Assembly: GCA_022578965.1 (NCBI GenBank)
Contig: MU400535.1
Location: forward strand, 1 to 64,000
Origin: Xylaria sp. FL1777
Taxonomy: Eukaryota > Ascomycota > Sordariomycetes > Xylariales > Xylariaceae
Length of the DNA: 64,000 nt
Direction: 5' to 3'
Under the pieces are notes generated by a model. That model was given only the letters and a program-made list of their open reading frames with translations, had not been told where the DNA came from and searched no databases. Each line of letters starts with the position of its first letter. The first letter of the stretch is position 1. The position numbers and the translations under genes were made by a program. Shown here in pieces: positions 13,478 to 26,025 of this stretch.

Positions 13478-16400
13478 GAACCATACCTCTGGACCAATAG
13501 ATTTTCCAGGGCGACCTGGGGATCTCATTCTCTACCCGCCTCTGGTGTCTCCGAGGCTTTTTTCGCATTAACTACCACACATTATACCGCACGACCTGTA
13601 CCATTGGAAGAAAAAAAAGATTGTTGCATAAATTGACGGTTGAGGGCATCTCCATGGCATTAGCGACTTGATTCGAGTTCATTTCCTTTTTTCAGTCATA
13701 CCCATTGCGCGCGAGTTATCTTGCATCAAATCAACGAACGGTTGCCATCTCAAAAAAAAATCTGATTTCAGCTTTGCGAATTCGACCGTCCACCAACATT
13801 TTCCCTTATACAGAAACGCCCAGATTGCAGGGAGGAAAAGAAAATATGCGCGAGCAAATGTGCCCATTTGGAGGAATAGTGGGTCAAGAAAAAAGGAGAA
13901 GTAATTGCTCACGGATTTTGGGCTACCTGAAAAGGGTATAGTGGATTGTGGAGGATTCATTAACAAGAGTAAACGCATGCAGAGGGTGATGTTCCCAAGG
14001 CTAGTTTGCTTGCATGTCCCCCCTTCCCCGTTGAACCCGGGTGAGGGACTGTGGACTTATGTATGCGCTCAACCAACGTTGATGACTTGATCATACAGAC
14101 GTTTGTATCAGTCATCCCGGAAAGAGAATAATTCATTCTGGCGATGCCTTGACTCTTAAGTCGTTATCGCAGATTTTTTTCACATTGGTAGTTGCGCTCC
14201 CCATCGCACCAGTACAAAAAAAAACCTTGCATAGCCCAAATGTGTTTCTTAACATGCTGACTTGTGACATGTTTAGTCTGGCTTCCCATAGTGACGCGGT
14301 CATTATAGATGGTGGCCTTTTATGAATGGTTAAATGCACTGAGGTGTTGCGATACCATAATTGCAGTCGGTATAACCATGTAGGACAACCCCTCACGGTG
14401 ATATCACTTCGTGCAATCAGTCTTTGACACAGGTGTCACCAGATTCGGGCCCAGGTCAGGTAGGCTGTTGCAGGTGTAGCCCTCATGTCTCTTTGGAAAG
14501 GACTAATCTCCATACATGTGGTGTAAGAGTGAAAATGACCTTCTCACGAGAGCCAATTTCCAACGGGAACAGTTTGCCAACAGGCCGGACTCTTATCACA
14601 CATCGCCAAAGTTCACACACCTCTTGCCAAAACGTTCCCATGAGTCTCGAACACGGCCATCTTGCCCGTGGTGTATTCGTGACTGTGCTTATTGTTACCA
14701 TCAACGACCCGCGACTAGCATTCTTATAAGAGATGGCAATACAAGGCTTGAAACACTGAGGCCAGTTTGTCTCCGCCATACTACGTATTCAACAAGAACA
14801 GACTTGAAGAAGTTCTGCATTATTTTTTGACTTTCGTCCTTATTTCCTTCGGAAACTGACTTATTAGAACAAATGAGCGTAGTTTCGACACCTTAACACG
14901 CCACGCCTAGACGGCTTAGCTATTCATCACTTCTTCGATGACTACTCGGTATTTGACAGGGACGATTTATCTCCGATGGCCTAATCCGCTCACAGCTTTC
15001 CATGCCACTTCCAGAAAATACTTGACTCAAAGTGCTGAATCATCGGCGGAAGGCATGTTGCCCTCATCAGACAAGGTCAAGGTTTAGGGCGTTGGTACTA
15101 CTAGCACTCTGTAGCCTGGAGCTTACTAACAAGTTTCGAGCGTTCATAAATATCTACAACACAGTAATTCTGGTGCTGGAGAGGTTTTCACGCCTGTGCT
15201 GACTGCAATAGCGAGGACGTGGGCATGTTTCATAAGACCTTGTGAGTCATATTTATCTCGCTATATCTCAAATGACATTATCATGAGTCTATGCGTGGAT
15301 CACCTTTCCAAGCACCAGGTAGCATATAAACTAATAACACGCCTATGAATATCCTTGGATATTATACGGATGAGCGCAACACGATGCGATACGTTGAACT
15401 AAAAAAAAATCATTAAAAGCCAAATTTTAGCCTTCTTTATTCGTTGTATAACGCTTGGAAGGACGTACAAATGAAATACTGGCGAGGCACACATGTGATT
15501 TCTGCCATGTTTGTGATCATTATTCTGGAGAATCAGAACGACAACAAGATGATGGAATAGAAGTAGGGTGCTGTGATAAGGTAGAATGCATAAGAGCTAA
15601 TCATTGCTATGGAAACTAGCATAACAAGGCTTACACTACACTAGGACAGTATATTTACATGAATTCGTCATCGCTCCTATAACGGCAGATGCTATAAAGC
15701 CAGGTTGAGCTTTCATATCCGGGCCCCTTGCCTTAATTTAATATGTATCCCTTTCTCTCCTAAGCGATAAACACTTGGCGTACAAACTGTATTTGGCCCT
15801 TCACACGGCATCCATTATCCCCCCTGCTGGTGTTTGTGATGTTCTGTTGACATGGATGACTCCAGTTAGCAACGGAAAGGCCGTTGAAGCCACTGGCATT
15901 CTTATGCAAGGACGTGTCATTCTATTGATGGCATGACAGGTTTGCCAAGTGCCGAGCATAATTGAGGGGATGTTCTATTTCTAGGCAGTAACAGCACATG
16001 CCTTGTTAGCTTCAACGATCAGGGCGGGAGCGTATTCACAGCTCAGGCCAGATGCATTGAAGCTAACAAGGCATGTGCTGTTACTGCCTAGAAATAGAAC
16101 ATCTCCTTTTATGCAAGGACGAATCTCGCTGAACCTAGGTATTGCCAACAGTTACTCTGTACAACCATCGAAGTTATGTGGTCGGTCAAATCGGAAATTA
16201 AGGACCGAATGCGGTTGGGTTATGAGAAGGTAGAAGCTCCGGCTGGCAACAGCTGGGAGAACATAGTGACTAAGCTGCGAGCTAAGGCGTATACGTATCT
16301 CAACTCAACCATTTGGGAACTTATCGAATCAGGTAATTGACATCGACCAAGTTATTTTCATCCACCCCAGATCTTATCGCTATTTATTCTCAAGAATGCA

Positions 16401-16521
16401 ACCTCATGAATGCTTTCCTTTGGAATATATGGGTAACATCCCCCGTTAGTAATCTAGAGCAACAGCTGTAATTCGAACTCTTCTCACTTGAGACCGCCAG
16501 TCGTATGTAATCTAAACGGAC
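13478..16521. other. Intergenic region, includes cyclin 3' end and a large inverted repeat
   Basis: No gene is supported. The first few hundred bases are A-rich and probably hold the cyclin 3' UTR. The rest is moderately AT-rich with no domain or intron chain on either strand. The only notable structure is the 47-bp inverted repeat at 15969-16103, listed separately. Confidence 0.6.
15969..16103. repeat. Perfect 47-bp inverted repeat with 41-nt loop
   Basis: The left arm 15969-16015 is the exact reverse complement of the right arm 16057-16103. The loop is 16016-16056. Complementarity resumes for three bases after one mismatch beyond the outer ends. Transcribed from either strand it would fold into a 47-bp hairpin. 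It does not look like a terminator or tRNA, and no protein frame explains it. A 13-bp direct repeat (15902-15914 and 16109-16121) brackets it. It lies about 420 bp upstream of the hydrolase gene. Confidence 0.95.
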
Positions 16522-17711
16522 ATGTTTCCTCGACGAGCGGTTTTCAGCCTCGGCTGCCACCGCAACTGCGTAATACCATCAATAGTCTCTGCTGCACTTG
16601 TTTCTAGAACGCCATTATGTAGGAGACATCTACATATAGAAGGCCCAGCACTTGCGCCTGTGGTCTACAGCGGCCTATTAGTGTCACTGTGGACCTGGAA
16701 GTGCTTCATGATGGTTGTATTTCAGAATAAGATCATCTACATGCCAGGACTACCTCCGAATTCTCGATGGGAAAAGATAAGTGACTACACAAACAGACTT
16801 GGCGGGATTTCTTGGCGAGAGGAGAGAGTTCGTGCCGTTGATGGGACAGACTTAGCTCTTTGTGTTGCAGACCTAGAACTGGGATCTGAAAAGGGCTCCG
16901 GCTCACCGGACACAAGTTTCTACATTCTATACTTTCAGGGTATGTTGCATGTGCTTCTGTACTGTCTAGACCTAAAATAGAAGCTTACCATCTACTAGGA
17001 AATGCTTCTTCCATTCCACCGCGTCTCCCGGAACTGTCATCAACTCTGAGCAGGTTAAAAAGAGAGATGGCCGTGGAGCAAAAGAACGCTAGATGTACAA
17101 TGGTCTGCCTAAGTTATCGTGGATATTGGACATCGCGCGGTCGGCCGTCAGAGAATGGCCTTCGACTCGATTCCACCGCTGCGATAGAGTGGATTTCCCG
17201 CATGCATCGGGAGGCTTCTCGTGGAAGCTCTCAAGGCCCGGCCGAGGTCGTGCTATGGGGGCAAAGCATCGGGTGTGGCGTAGCGACCAATTTAGCTGCC
17301 GAGAAGCCCATGCCCGACAATCTTCGCTTGAACTCGTTGATCCTCGAAACACCATTTACTTCGATTCGCGCCATGCTGGAGGTCCTTTACCCGCAAAAGT
17401 GGTTGCCATACAAGTACCTCTGGCCTTTCTTGCGCAATCATCTCAACAGTTGGGAAAATCTCAAGCGTATTGCCGATACATACAGCGCAAAGGCGGCAGT
17501 ACCTGAGGTTTTGATCGCCCAAGCCGCCAAAGATGAGCTAGTACCAGCGGAACTCAGCGAAAAGCTTTATACGAGGTGCGTAGAGGTTCAGCTACCTGTG
17601 CGCAAGATATCGGTCGACGGCGCTTTTCACAATGATGTGACGTTCAGGGCAGAAGGGAGGAGGGCCATTTCCCAGTTCTTGGCGCAAAGAGTCAGGGCTG
17701 CGGGGAGATAG
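16522..17711 (+). CDS. Alpha/beta hydrolase of the BEM46/ABHD17 type, membrane-anchored
   Basis: Two exons, 16522-16939 and 16999-17711, encode 376 residues. The intron has donor GTATGT and acceptor CTAG, phase 1, and the junction rebuilds the YFQGNASS motif. A hydrophobic segment at about residues 50-70 should anchor the N-terminus in a membrane. The catalytic triad is readable: Ser229 in GQSIG, Asp318 in AKDELVP and His350 in GAFHND. The YRGYWTSRGRPSENG block, residues 179-193, is typical of this family. The oxyanion-loop position that usually reads HGN is QGN here. BEM46 relatives act in polarity and possibly lipid or acyl-protein hydrolysis, but the substrate is unknown. The gene is not obviously linked to its neighbours. 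Confidence 0.9.
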
Positions 17712-17994
17712 GGTTGAAAAGCCATGGAACAGACATCCGACTCTATTAATTAAGTACATTAAATCAATTATAGACTATAGGATTGATAGCGCAAGCTCAT
17801 TACCTACAGCGTATTAGAAGGTACTCCAACGGTGCCTGGGCCTCAAAAGGTTGTGCTAGCCGTACTACCCTCCCTGTGCCAGTGATTCATTACATGCCGT
17901 CTAATACAAGGGAACAGCCGCATCTTGCAGCGCTATCCCTCGTCCAAAGAAGATGGTACTCATTAGATGTCCTCCACTACTTCAGCATAAGACA

Positions 17995-18488
17995 TCATCC
18001 GCACTCCCACACGGAGGTCGTATGATATCCTCCTGTAGCGATGGCCCCCAGCCTTAAGGGAGCAGGAGCGTCGTCGTGGCCCTTGGGCTTTTCGTCGATC
18101 ATGGTGGAATTGGTGATCAACCTGTTGGTTATGTTGACTGCTGTTCTTGGTCTCCTTCAGTACCTAGTAAATGGTCTGCATCTCTACTGGCAATAGAATG
18201 TGTCCTATTTATCGGCCACCTCAGTAAGTACATCATCGCTAAATGAGCTAAACACATACTAACCTCGGCATCAAAGTACGCGGACGTCATCTACGTATTC
18301 TTGCGCCACCCTATAGCCTGCGCGCTCGTGAACGCCAACCGCGCTGGTTGATTTGTGAAGACCGTGTCGAGATTTAGCATGACGAAGTTGAAGATCAGAA
18401 GGCCGAATATGAACCAGATGAACATGACCAGTAAGACGAGGAAGGCGAGGCCGGAAGCGATAACGAGTAATAACTGCCAAGTCTCCAT
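17995..18488 (-). CDS. Small membrane protein, hypothetical (probable two exons)
   Basis: An ATG at 18488 opens a 65-codon frame. It has one strongly hydrophobic segment of about 30 residues near the N-terminus, then a soluble part containing LNLDTVFTNQPARLAF and SAQAIGWRKN. The frame stops at 18291. A possible second exon at 18154-17995 contains MIDEKPKGHDDAPAP with fungal-type codon choice. It can be joined in frame by an intron at 18294-18155 (donor GTAGAT, acceptor GAAG), giving 117 residues. The donor is weak, so the 65-residue version is equally possible. The opposite strand over exon 2 also has a short hydrophobic ORF (18041-18196), so the coding strand there is not certain. I do not recognise the family. 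Confidence 0.4.
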
Positions 18489-19388
18489 CGTTTCTACTAG
18501 GATCCTCGAAGGCCTAGTCTTTGCGAGAATCGTGCCCCAAATCGGGTGATATATATATCTCAACTGATGCCACACAACTTGTGCTTGTGGTGAAAGTGAT
18601 CACGATGAAAGAGTGTTGAGAGAACGAATAATACTTACTCGCAAGGCTTGTATAAAGGCTTGTTCCTTGTTTAACTATAATTGCCACTGATATTTTCCCC
18701 TGGCCGTGCCATTGTGTTATTGTGGTTTATTGAGTGGATCTGAGCAGTGATGGGTCACAATGGAGAACCTTATTGATGTTCATGAATACCTTATGCTACC
18801 TAGGCAGTGGGAATAGGTATTGAGAGAGCCGATTATTTAAAGCTTACCTGAATGATGGTCTGTTCTTATCTCGAAGCAACCTAATCTGTCTACTACATTA
18901 AGGTTCGGGTAGATTGCTCTAGTGCGTTGTAAATAAAATCCCCACAGTGATCAATGTCCCATTACTTGCACATGATGGTAACCGTATGTAGGTATAGCTT
19001 TAAATCAACTTATTGGAGAATTATTTAGTACCTAGTAGCTCTTGGAGTTATCTGGTTCGAGTGTAAAGCTAGCTATTGACTACCCTCAAGTACCGCGTAC
19101 ATGGGTACTTCACGACGTAATGGTGATTAAGACGTAGGGATTAGGTAGGTATGTCGCCGCTCTGTAATGCAGAATTTGTCGCAGCAAAGCTCATCATCGA
19201 AGCTCATGGAAGGCAGTCCTAGAGTCTTCATTCTAATACGCGCACAAAAGTAACCGACCTAGCGTTACTATCATGTAGATCAGTGTCAGACATACAAGTG
19301 ACGTTTAAGATCGTTCGAAATATAGAGACAACCGTATGACTGCCGAAAAATCGACTGACACGTTGGCTTATTGCGAAACCTTTCCTAC
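18489..19388. other. Intergenic region between the small membrane protein and GH36 genes
   Basis: About 900 bases, fairly AT-rich, with scattered TAGGTA tracts. No coding signal is seen. It should contain the promoter of the small membrane protein gene and the 3' UTR of the GH36 gene. Confidence 0.5.
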
Positions 19389-22300
19389 CTAAGCATGTTC
19401 GGCATCCAAACTTATCTTCACTTCAACCTCGTTACTCCAACCAGAGCTCAACCCCATCTCACTCCACGCTTTCTGGACATCGACAGCTAGCACATGATTA
19501 TCGTTCTGATCCACAGTAACAGTTTCGACAGGTATAGGTAGGCCTTGGATGGTTATCATGAAATCACGGTTAATTGACATCTGAGGAAGATCGGATATAT
19601 ACAACCCTGAAAAACCTGTTAACAACTGTCTACTGATCGCGGAAATATTTCAATAGGGGATTAATTCCGATAACCTACCGAGTGTGCCTAAGGCCTTTAG
19701 TCGTGTAATAGAAAACACTTTTCCAGTGGGGAGAAATTCGAAGTGATTGGTGATCATAGCGGCGGCACCAGTCATCTTGCCTATTAGCCCTAACGAAGCA
19801 ATGGTAATTCTGCCGTTGGTCTCGCTATCCAATTGAGTCGTTGGGTACGCCGTAAAGATGTCATAGCCCCCTACTTCCAACGTTACACCTAGACAAGCTT
19901 TCTGTGACTGCTGGTTTGTGGCCGTCGTGACTTTACCGCTATTGTGTGATCTTATGAGGTACTCAGATGAGGCCGTGATGCCAGGGAAAGAATCAAATGG
20001 GATTATCTCTGTCAACACGTGTGGCCTTGTGTTAAATACACTAAGGATAGGCGTCCCTATTGCAGACTTGCCGTTGTAACACCCAACCTTAAGAAGTGCG
20101 CTGTCGAAAGTAAGAGTCAGCGGCTATCATATAATAAAAGTTTAAGCGCAGCCTCGGGGTATGGAAGAAGCAATAAGTCTGATTCCAACTAGAAAGGGAC
20201 ATCATAGCCTTGGAACACGTACTCTTCATCAAATCCGGTATAAGCATCGATCGTTTTACCCATTACACTAGGTCGAAGAAGAACTGTTTTGCCACGAGGA
20301 GTCACACCTGTCATTTGGTTGATTAACTCAAGGTCATGATGTCCAGGTACATCCGTGATATAAATAGGCCCGCCACTAATACACCGGGCAGCTGCGTGGT
20401 AGCCAGCATTCTTATGGGTGGTTTGGAACATATCCCAGTCTGGGAAGACATTCAAGTGCTGCGTGAACAGCATATTATGCGCATTTGCCCATATATGCCA
20501 AGAGTGCGAATCTGGAACATCTGGAAAGTAGTCGTCTGAATTCCGTACAGGAAATGTTGGCCGATTCTGTGATAGCTGTTGGCGGAACAATATCTGTGGT
20601 GCTTGTGACATGCATGAGATAGCCCTGGCACCAAAGTGTCGCATGGATGCAGTTGTCCAAGCATCTAGATACGTATTCGTAAGCTCCCGTCGACATTCTG
20701 CTGAAGCCCAAGTGTCAATCATGAACTGGCCATCTGTTTTGACTCCGTCTACACCACATGACAACAAGAAGCGGTAGAAGTCATTGTAGAACCTTTCGAC
20801 ATCCGCATTAGCAATCACGGTCATCGGCCCGGAAACCTTCCAACCCTCACGACGAACTTCAACCGTCTGATACTGTTTGGCGAGGTCTCCACGCGGAGAA
20901 ATTCCGCCCCAATATCCAAGTAATGCACTGTAGAAGATTAAAATTAGTATTCTCGTAAAGAAAACGTTATCATGGAGGCCTTAGGCTAGGCCATAAGAAG
21001 CCTACTGAATCGGGGCTGGGGGGAAGTCAATAAAATGGTCCGAGGCACCTACTGCCAAACAGCGACATGTTCAATGCCAGGTGAAATCTGGCGGATTTGA
21101 GATATTGTATGCTTTAGCCCTTTAGGGAAGGCCTTGGGCTCGGCTTCAAATCTCTTCCAGCCGTACGAATTTGAGTCCGAGCCATGGTAATCCACATCTT
21201 GCCAATTGTCGTCAATGATCAGATTGCTGATGTTGATGTTGTTTTGCCTCAAGTGTTCTACGGCGTTTAGTAGTTTGTCTTCGGTTAGCTGTTGCCCGAG
21301 CGCATTCCAAGTGCCTATTACTCAAGCACTTATGCGTTAATAAATCTACCACCAATGAGAGAAAATAGTGAGTGCCCACAATAGCCCAACCCATCACACC
21401 AGTCCTGCATCCATTCAGGTCTGAAACTATCGCTTTGAATAGAGAGCTCTTGGGGGATTACGCTATGTGTGCTAGGCAGAGTAAGAGTTCGCGCGTGATA
21501 CATAGCGGCTGCAACAGCGCTATCGCAATCATCACCAACAGCCGCTAGCAACATACCAACAGAACTTGTGTTCTCATCGCTGCGCAACTAAATGAACTAG
21601 GTCAGCCAAGTTGCTTGATCTTGAACAAAAGTTCCTATAACTCACATGAACCATAACCGAGCCATGATTTGAGCTTCGGAGAAGGGTTACAACACTATTT
21701 ATGTTACTAATTCCTAAAAGAACAAGATGCTTCCCTTCGTGACTTAGAAAAGAGCATAGCAAAGCATCCTTGTCAAGACTAAAATTAGTCTTTCCATGTC
21801 TCGGACCTAACCACGCAGTTGAATGGCGGACCAATGCAAAATAGCTGTGTCATATTAGCACAAGAATCATGTTCTCACCCTTTCGATTCTAAAAGTAACT
21901 CGAAGTTGTTAAGCCGAAGTGATGGCTACATCCAACACTAGTTGGAGCCGCCAAGACACATACAGAGAATACTATTAAGTTAAGCTGCGATGAAATAGCC
22001 TACCGTACGAAACCACCCCAAGGGTTACCCAGCTCAACGTCAGCGTACGCTGATACACCGTCACTTGTCGGTCCAACTACAGCTTCAATGGTCCACAGCT
22101 GTGTGCGAGGTGTCTGGCTCGCAACCGACCTAACATTGAGCTCGGGATTTAGCCCGTGGATTACGTGCGAGAGGTCGCTAGTAAGCGTGCGTTGGTTCTC
22201 CGCGTTTAAGATCATAAGCCCGTCATCGACGCCTAACTCATCTCTAGCCCAAATCCAAGGCTGGTCTGGGCTAGAGCGATACTTGAGGGTAAAACGTAAG

Positions 22301-22569
22301 GGTGATATCAAAGATAGCACGGCAGTGTATGAAATACGCTTGTGGTTTGAGTTGTCTAGCTGTAGGAATGTGGGCGAGTCGCTTCCCGACGCTGATGACA
22401 ATATCGTCTCTTCCCAGGACCGGTCGCCGGAAGAAGACCAGAGACAGATCTCCCATGGCTTCTCGGCATCATGGCTGGCGACTTCTAGGATGGCTGAGAA
22501 GGAGACGATTTGGCTCTTGAACTTAGAAACTCGCCCCAGTGGTGGGAAGGTATAGAGTCCCACTACCAT
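19389..22569 (-). CDS. Glycoside hydrolase family 36, raffinose synthase/Sip1-like alpha-galactosidase
   Basis: Seven exons on the minus strand (22569-22004, 21844-21646, 21587-21380, 21314-21053, 20927-20223, 20100-19679, 19606-19389) encode 859 residues. Every junction keeps frame and restores family motifs: WGGFVRYFALVR, GLGYCTWNALGQ, HVAVWHALLGYWGG, DEDALLKVGCYNG and LGLYISDLPQ. This is the raffinose-synthase/seed-imbibition branch of GH36, whose members hydrolyse or transfer alpha-galactosyl groups. A beta-rich N-terminal domain precedes a TIM barrel from about residue 235. The probable nucleophile is Asp477 in DGVKTD, and the acid/base is in the DWDMFQ to GGPIYITD region (577-604). No signal peptide is present, so it is probably intracellular. 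It shares a 655-bp divergent promoter with the MPP-beta gene. The exact substrate is not predictable. Confidence 0.93.
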
Positions 22570-23224
22570 TGTTTACTACCAGTCAAGGACGTTTTGCAGG
22601 ACTTGGCAACTGAAGGGATTGAGAAACCAAGAAACAGCCTTGTAAGGGTTGTCATATGAGATCGAGACACCGAGAATATGTAGCTATTTGGGGTTTTAGT
22701 AGGCACGGTACGTATATAATGATGATTTCGTAGTCGCTCTAAGCAACATGGGTAACAAATATATACGGACGTGTCTAGCAACCTTGGCTGTGACATGTCA
22801 TACTGCGTAGAAGAAAAGATAAGACTACCTACGCATATCTGTCGGGCATAAGGATACCTATCGTGGCACTTGTATTGTGGACTGTGGTGGAGCTAGGCCT
22901 TGTATGGTTATGGTCGGATGATGACGGACCTTGAAAATATCTCCTTTATCATTGGTCCAAGCCACCGGGGCAATCTGCTCAGCTCGTCATTATCGGAAGA
23001 AGGCAGCCAATCAAGGTATGATTATATCGCCTTTAAGGCTTGACAGGCCGTCTGCGCCACATCAAGTACCAGTATCAAGCCACAGCAGCAGAGCATCTCA
23101 ATTCAGACCAACCAAAATTTGAGCTTTTTGGAGCCGACGTAGTGGACTCTCTGCTCACGATTTCCATCAAACCGCTCAATCCTTCCCAGTCTCTCCCACC
23201 TCTGTCCTCCCCCAACGCACCACA
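22570..23224. promoter_or_regulatory. Divergent promoter region, GH36 (-) and MPP-beta (+)
   Basis: The 655 bases separate two divergently transcribed start codons. A CCAATCA sequence at 23007-23013 and an inverted CCAAT (ATTGG) near 22951 are candidate sites for the HAP/CCAAT-binding complex, which controls many fungal mitochondrial genes. The last 60 bases before the MPP start are pyrimidine-rich. The assignment of these sites is by motif only. Confidence 0.35.
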
Positions 23225-24886
23225 ATGGCGTCAAGGAGACTCGCCCTGAACCTTAGCCAGGTGCGCGGCCGTGCTGCTAGCCCTCTTATTCGCCCGTTCA
23301 AAAGAGGCCTCGCTACCCCCGTGACGTCGCCCGCCGGTGCAAAGACTCAAACCACAACACTCAAGAACGGCCTCACGGTATGCTTTCACAGGCGCCAATT
23401 GGGTTGCTAAAACAGCTGGATAACGTGGGTTTCTGACGAGTCCGTTGCAGGTCGCCACAGAATATTCACCTTGGGCGCAAACATCGACCGTTGGTGTTTG
23501 GATCGATGCCGGATCGAGAGCCGAGACCAGCGAGACCAATGGCACTGCACACTTCCTCGAGCATCTAGCCTTCAAGGTACCATCCTCGCAGTCTCGCGAC
23601 ACCGATCCCCCCTGCTGATGGCTTTACAGGGCACGAAAAGGCGGACACAACATCAAATAGAACTCGAGATTGAGAATATGGGTGGTCACTTAAACGCTTA
23701 TACTTCGGTGCGTCGGACAACAACTCCGCGACAACTTCTCCCCCGGTGCTAACCCCCAAGAAGCGCGAGAGCACCGTTTACTTCTCACGAGCTTTTAACT
23801 CCGATATTCCTCAGTCCGTCGACATCTTAGCCGATATCCTTCAGCACTCTAAGCTGGAGCCTTCGGCCATCGAACGGGAGCGCGATGTCATCCTTCGCGA
23901 GTCCGAGGAGGTCGAGAAACAACTCGATGAGGTTGTGTTTGACCATCTTCATGCTACCGCTTACCAACACCAACCCCTGGGCCGGACAATTCTAGGACCC
24001 CGCGAGAACATCCGTGACATCACCCAGACCGAGCTATCCAACTATATCAAGAGCAACTATACCGCCGATCGCATGGTCCTAGTTGGAGCTGGTGGCATCC
24101 CCCACGAAAAGCTAGTCGAGTTGGCCGAGAAGAACTTTTCTGGTTTGCCTACCACTTCGCCTCATAATGAGGCCTACCTACTGTCTAAGAAGAAGCCCAA
24201 CTTTATCGGTTCCGAGGTCCGCATTCGCGATGACACCGTCGGCTCTGCTCATATCGCGCTTGCTGTAGAGGGTGTTAGCTGGAACGATGAAGACTACTTC
24301 ACCGCTTTGGTCACCCAGGCCATCGTCGGCAATTATGATAAGGCTATGGGAAGCGCTCCTCATCAGGGTAGCAAGCTTGCCGCTTTTGTGCACCAGAACG
24401 ATCTCGCCAATAGTTTCATGAGCTTTTCGACGAGCTATAGTGACACTGGGTAGGTTTTAGCCGTGTTCTTCCTGTTGTACTTTCGCTAATATCACTAGCC
24501 TTTGGGGTATTTATCTGGTTTCCGACAAGCTTACTCGGCTCGACGAGCTGGTTCATTTCGCCCAGCGTGAGTGGTCACGACTTTCGAGCAATGTCACTCA
24601 ACCCGAGGTTGAACGCGCCAAAGCTCAGCTGAAAGCTGCTATTCTCCTATCCCTTGACAGCACCTCTGCTGTCGCTGAAGACATTGGACGCCAGCTCATC
24701 ACCACTGGCCGTCGGATGAGCCCCGGCGAGATTGAGAGTACCATCGACCGTGTTACAGAGAAGGATGTCATGGAATTCGCCAACCGAAAGCTATGGGACC
24801 AGGAGGTCGCCGTCAGTGCCGTCGGTAGCGTTGAGGGCTTGTTCGACTTCCAGAGAATTAGAAATGACATGAGCCGGAACTTTTAA
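23225..24886 (+). CDS. MAS1: Mitochondrial processing peptidase beta subunit (also complex III core I in related fungi)
   Basis: Five exons (23225-23377, 23451-23576, 23630-23707, 23764-24449, 24499-24886) encode 476 residues. An Arg/Ala/Leu-rich mitochondrial presequence covers about the first 30 residues. The M16 peptidase zinc site is intact: His85, Glu88 and His89 in HFLEH, with distal Glu165 at the family spacing. The [21 protein letters not shown] and [11 protein letters not shown] motifs are all present. The protein pairs with MPP-alpha to remove presequences from imported proteins in the matrix. In Neurospora the same polypeptide is also core protein I of the bc1 complex, and the intact zinc site fits that dual role. 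It is divergent from the GH36 gene. Identification is secure; the symbol is the yeast name. Confidence 0.96.
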
Positions 24887-26025
24887 TTGAGGATGTGGCT
24901 AGAGGCGGCAGCGGTGACAAAAATACCGGATATAGAGTGTATCAGTTACTACGATCCCGCACATTGTTAGTTGTATCATAGAAGACTTTTCTATATGTTA
25001 GAGCCTGTGATTAACTTTGCGCTTCTGGTTGATTAGTCTTCAAATCTGTAAACTCGAGAACTTTGTGTGCACCAACACGAAGTAGGCTGCAGAGACTACG
25101 GCTACATAAGTCTAGTGTATAAACGTGAGGTTAGTGACAACGCCATGGCAGTCTACAGGAAGCTACACAAAGAAAGTCACTTCGTATACTGGATGTCCAC
25201 TACGCGATGAATCGGTTAGCCCCCAACCCGATCCCCCCTATATCGATATATGTACCAGTCCCTATATGTCGCAGTGATCATCAACCTGCTTATAAATATA
25301 GCACAGATCGATTCAACATTTCACTACCGCTTCCGCGTATATAATAGATATGTAAGGCTAGTGGTGCATGGGTAACTATAGCGATGAAGCTCTGCAACGG
25401 AATTGCTGCGGTAATTCTATCCCTGGTGGTCGGTTCTCTTCATCGTAACCCCTTCCTTGTACGATAGAACAATATGTTCGGAAGGATTAAGCAAAGCGTA
25501 AGAAAGTGTAAAGTCGGTGCACTATTCAAAACTGAAACCAATCTTAAATAAGAAGTTGCATAGCTTGGAATCGTTTATAGCAGGCTTGTTGAACTGATGG
25601 TTTTTCGTGAGGTCGTCTCGTGTATCTAGAGCCGCGTCCATCTCACACATATATTCGCGATTCGCACGAAGTAGGGGATTATTATGTGGGAAAACAAAGC
25701 AAGGAGTCTTATAATTAGTGTGTGCTCTCGCTAAGTGATATGTGTAAAACTAGTGTCCTCATCCGGCAGACAATGTATGTCCCTTTTCCCATTCAGCCAC
25801 TGTAGACCGCCCATATGTTCCCCCAGCCGGCATATAATGGTTATATTATAATCTAATGTGTGCTCCATATTCATCCCTTAGCTATGCCTGGAATAATCCA
25901 TCGGTGAAAAATGGCTGTTGTAGATGGTCAATATTTCCACCGCTAATCTTCTTTGCGTTGTATGGGTTGTATGGGCTGCATGTGAAGTCACATAGCCGAT
26001 CTCACTACCGCGGGGCTAACGAGTC
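24887..26025. other. Intergenic region between convergent MPP-beta and SET genes
   Basis: The two flanking genes point toward each other. The stretch is AT-rich and contains no frame with coding character. It presumably holds both 3' UTRs and termination signals. No repeats of note. Confidence 0.55.

Noticed and set aside
15902..16121. MITE with target-site duplication
   Set aside because: The direct repeats are not adjacent to the inverted-repeat ends (gaps of 54 and 5 bases) and no second copy occurs in this window.
23231..23602. Minus-strand frame across the MPP-beta first exons
   Set aside because: A shadow of the MPP coding sequence, whose splice model restores the zinc site.
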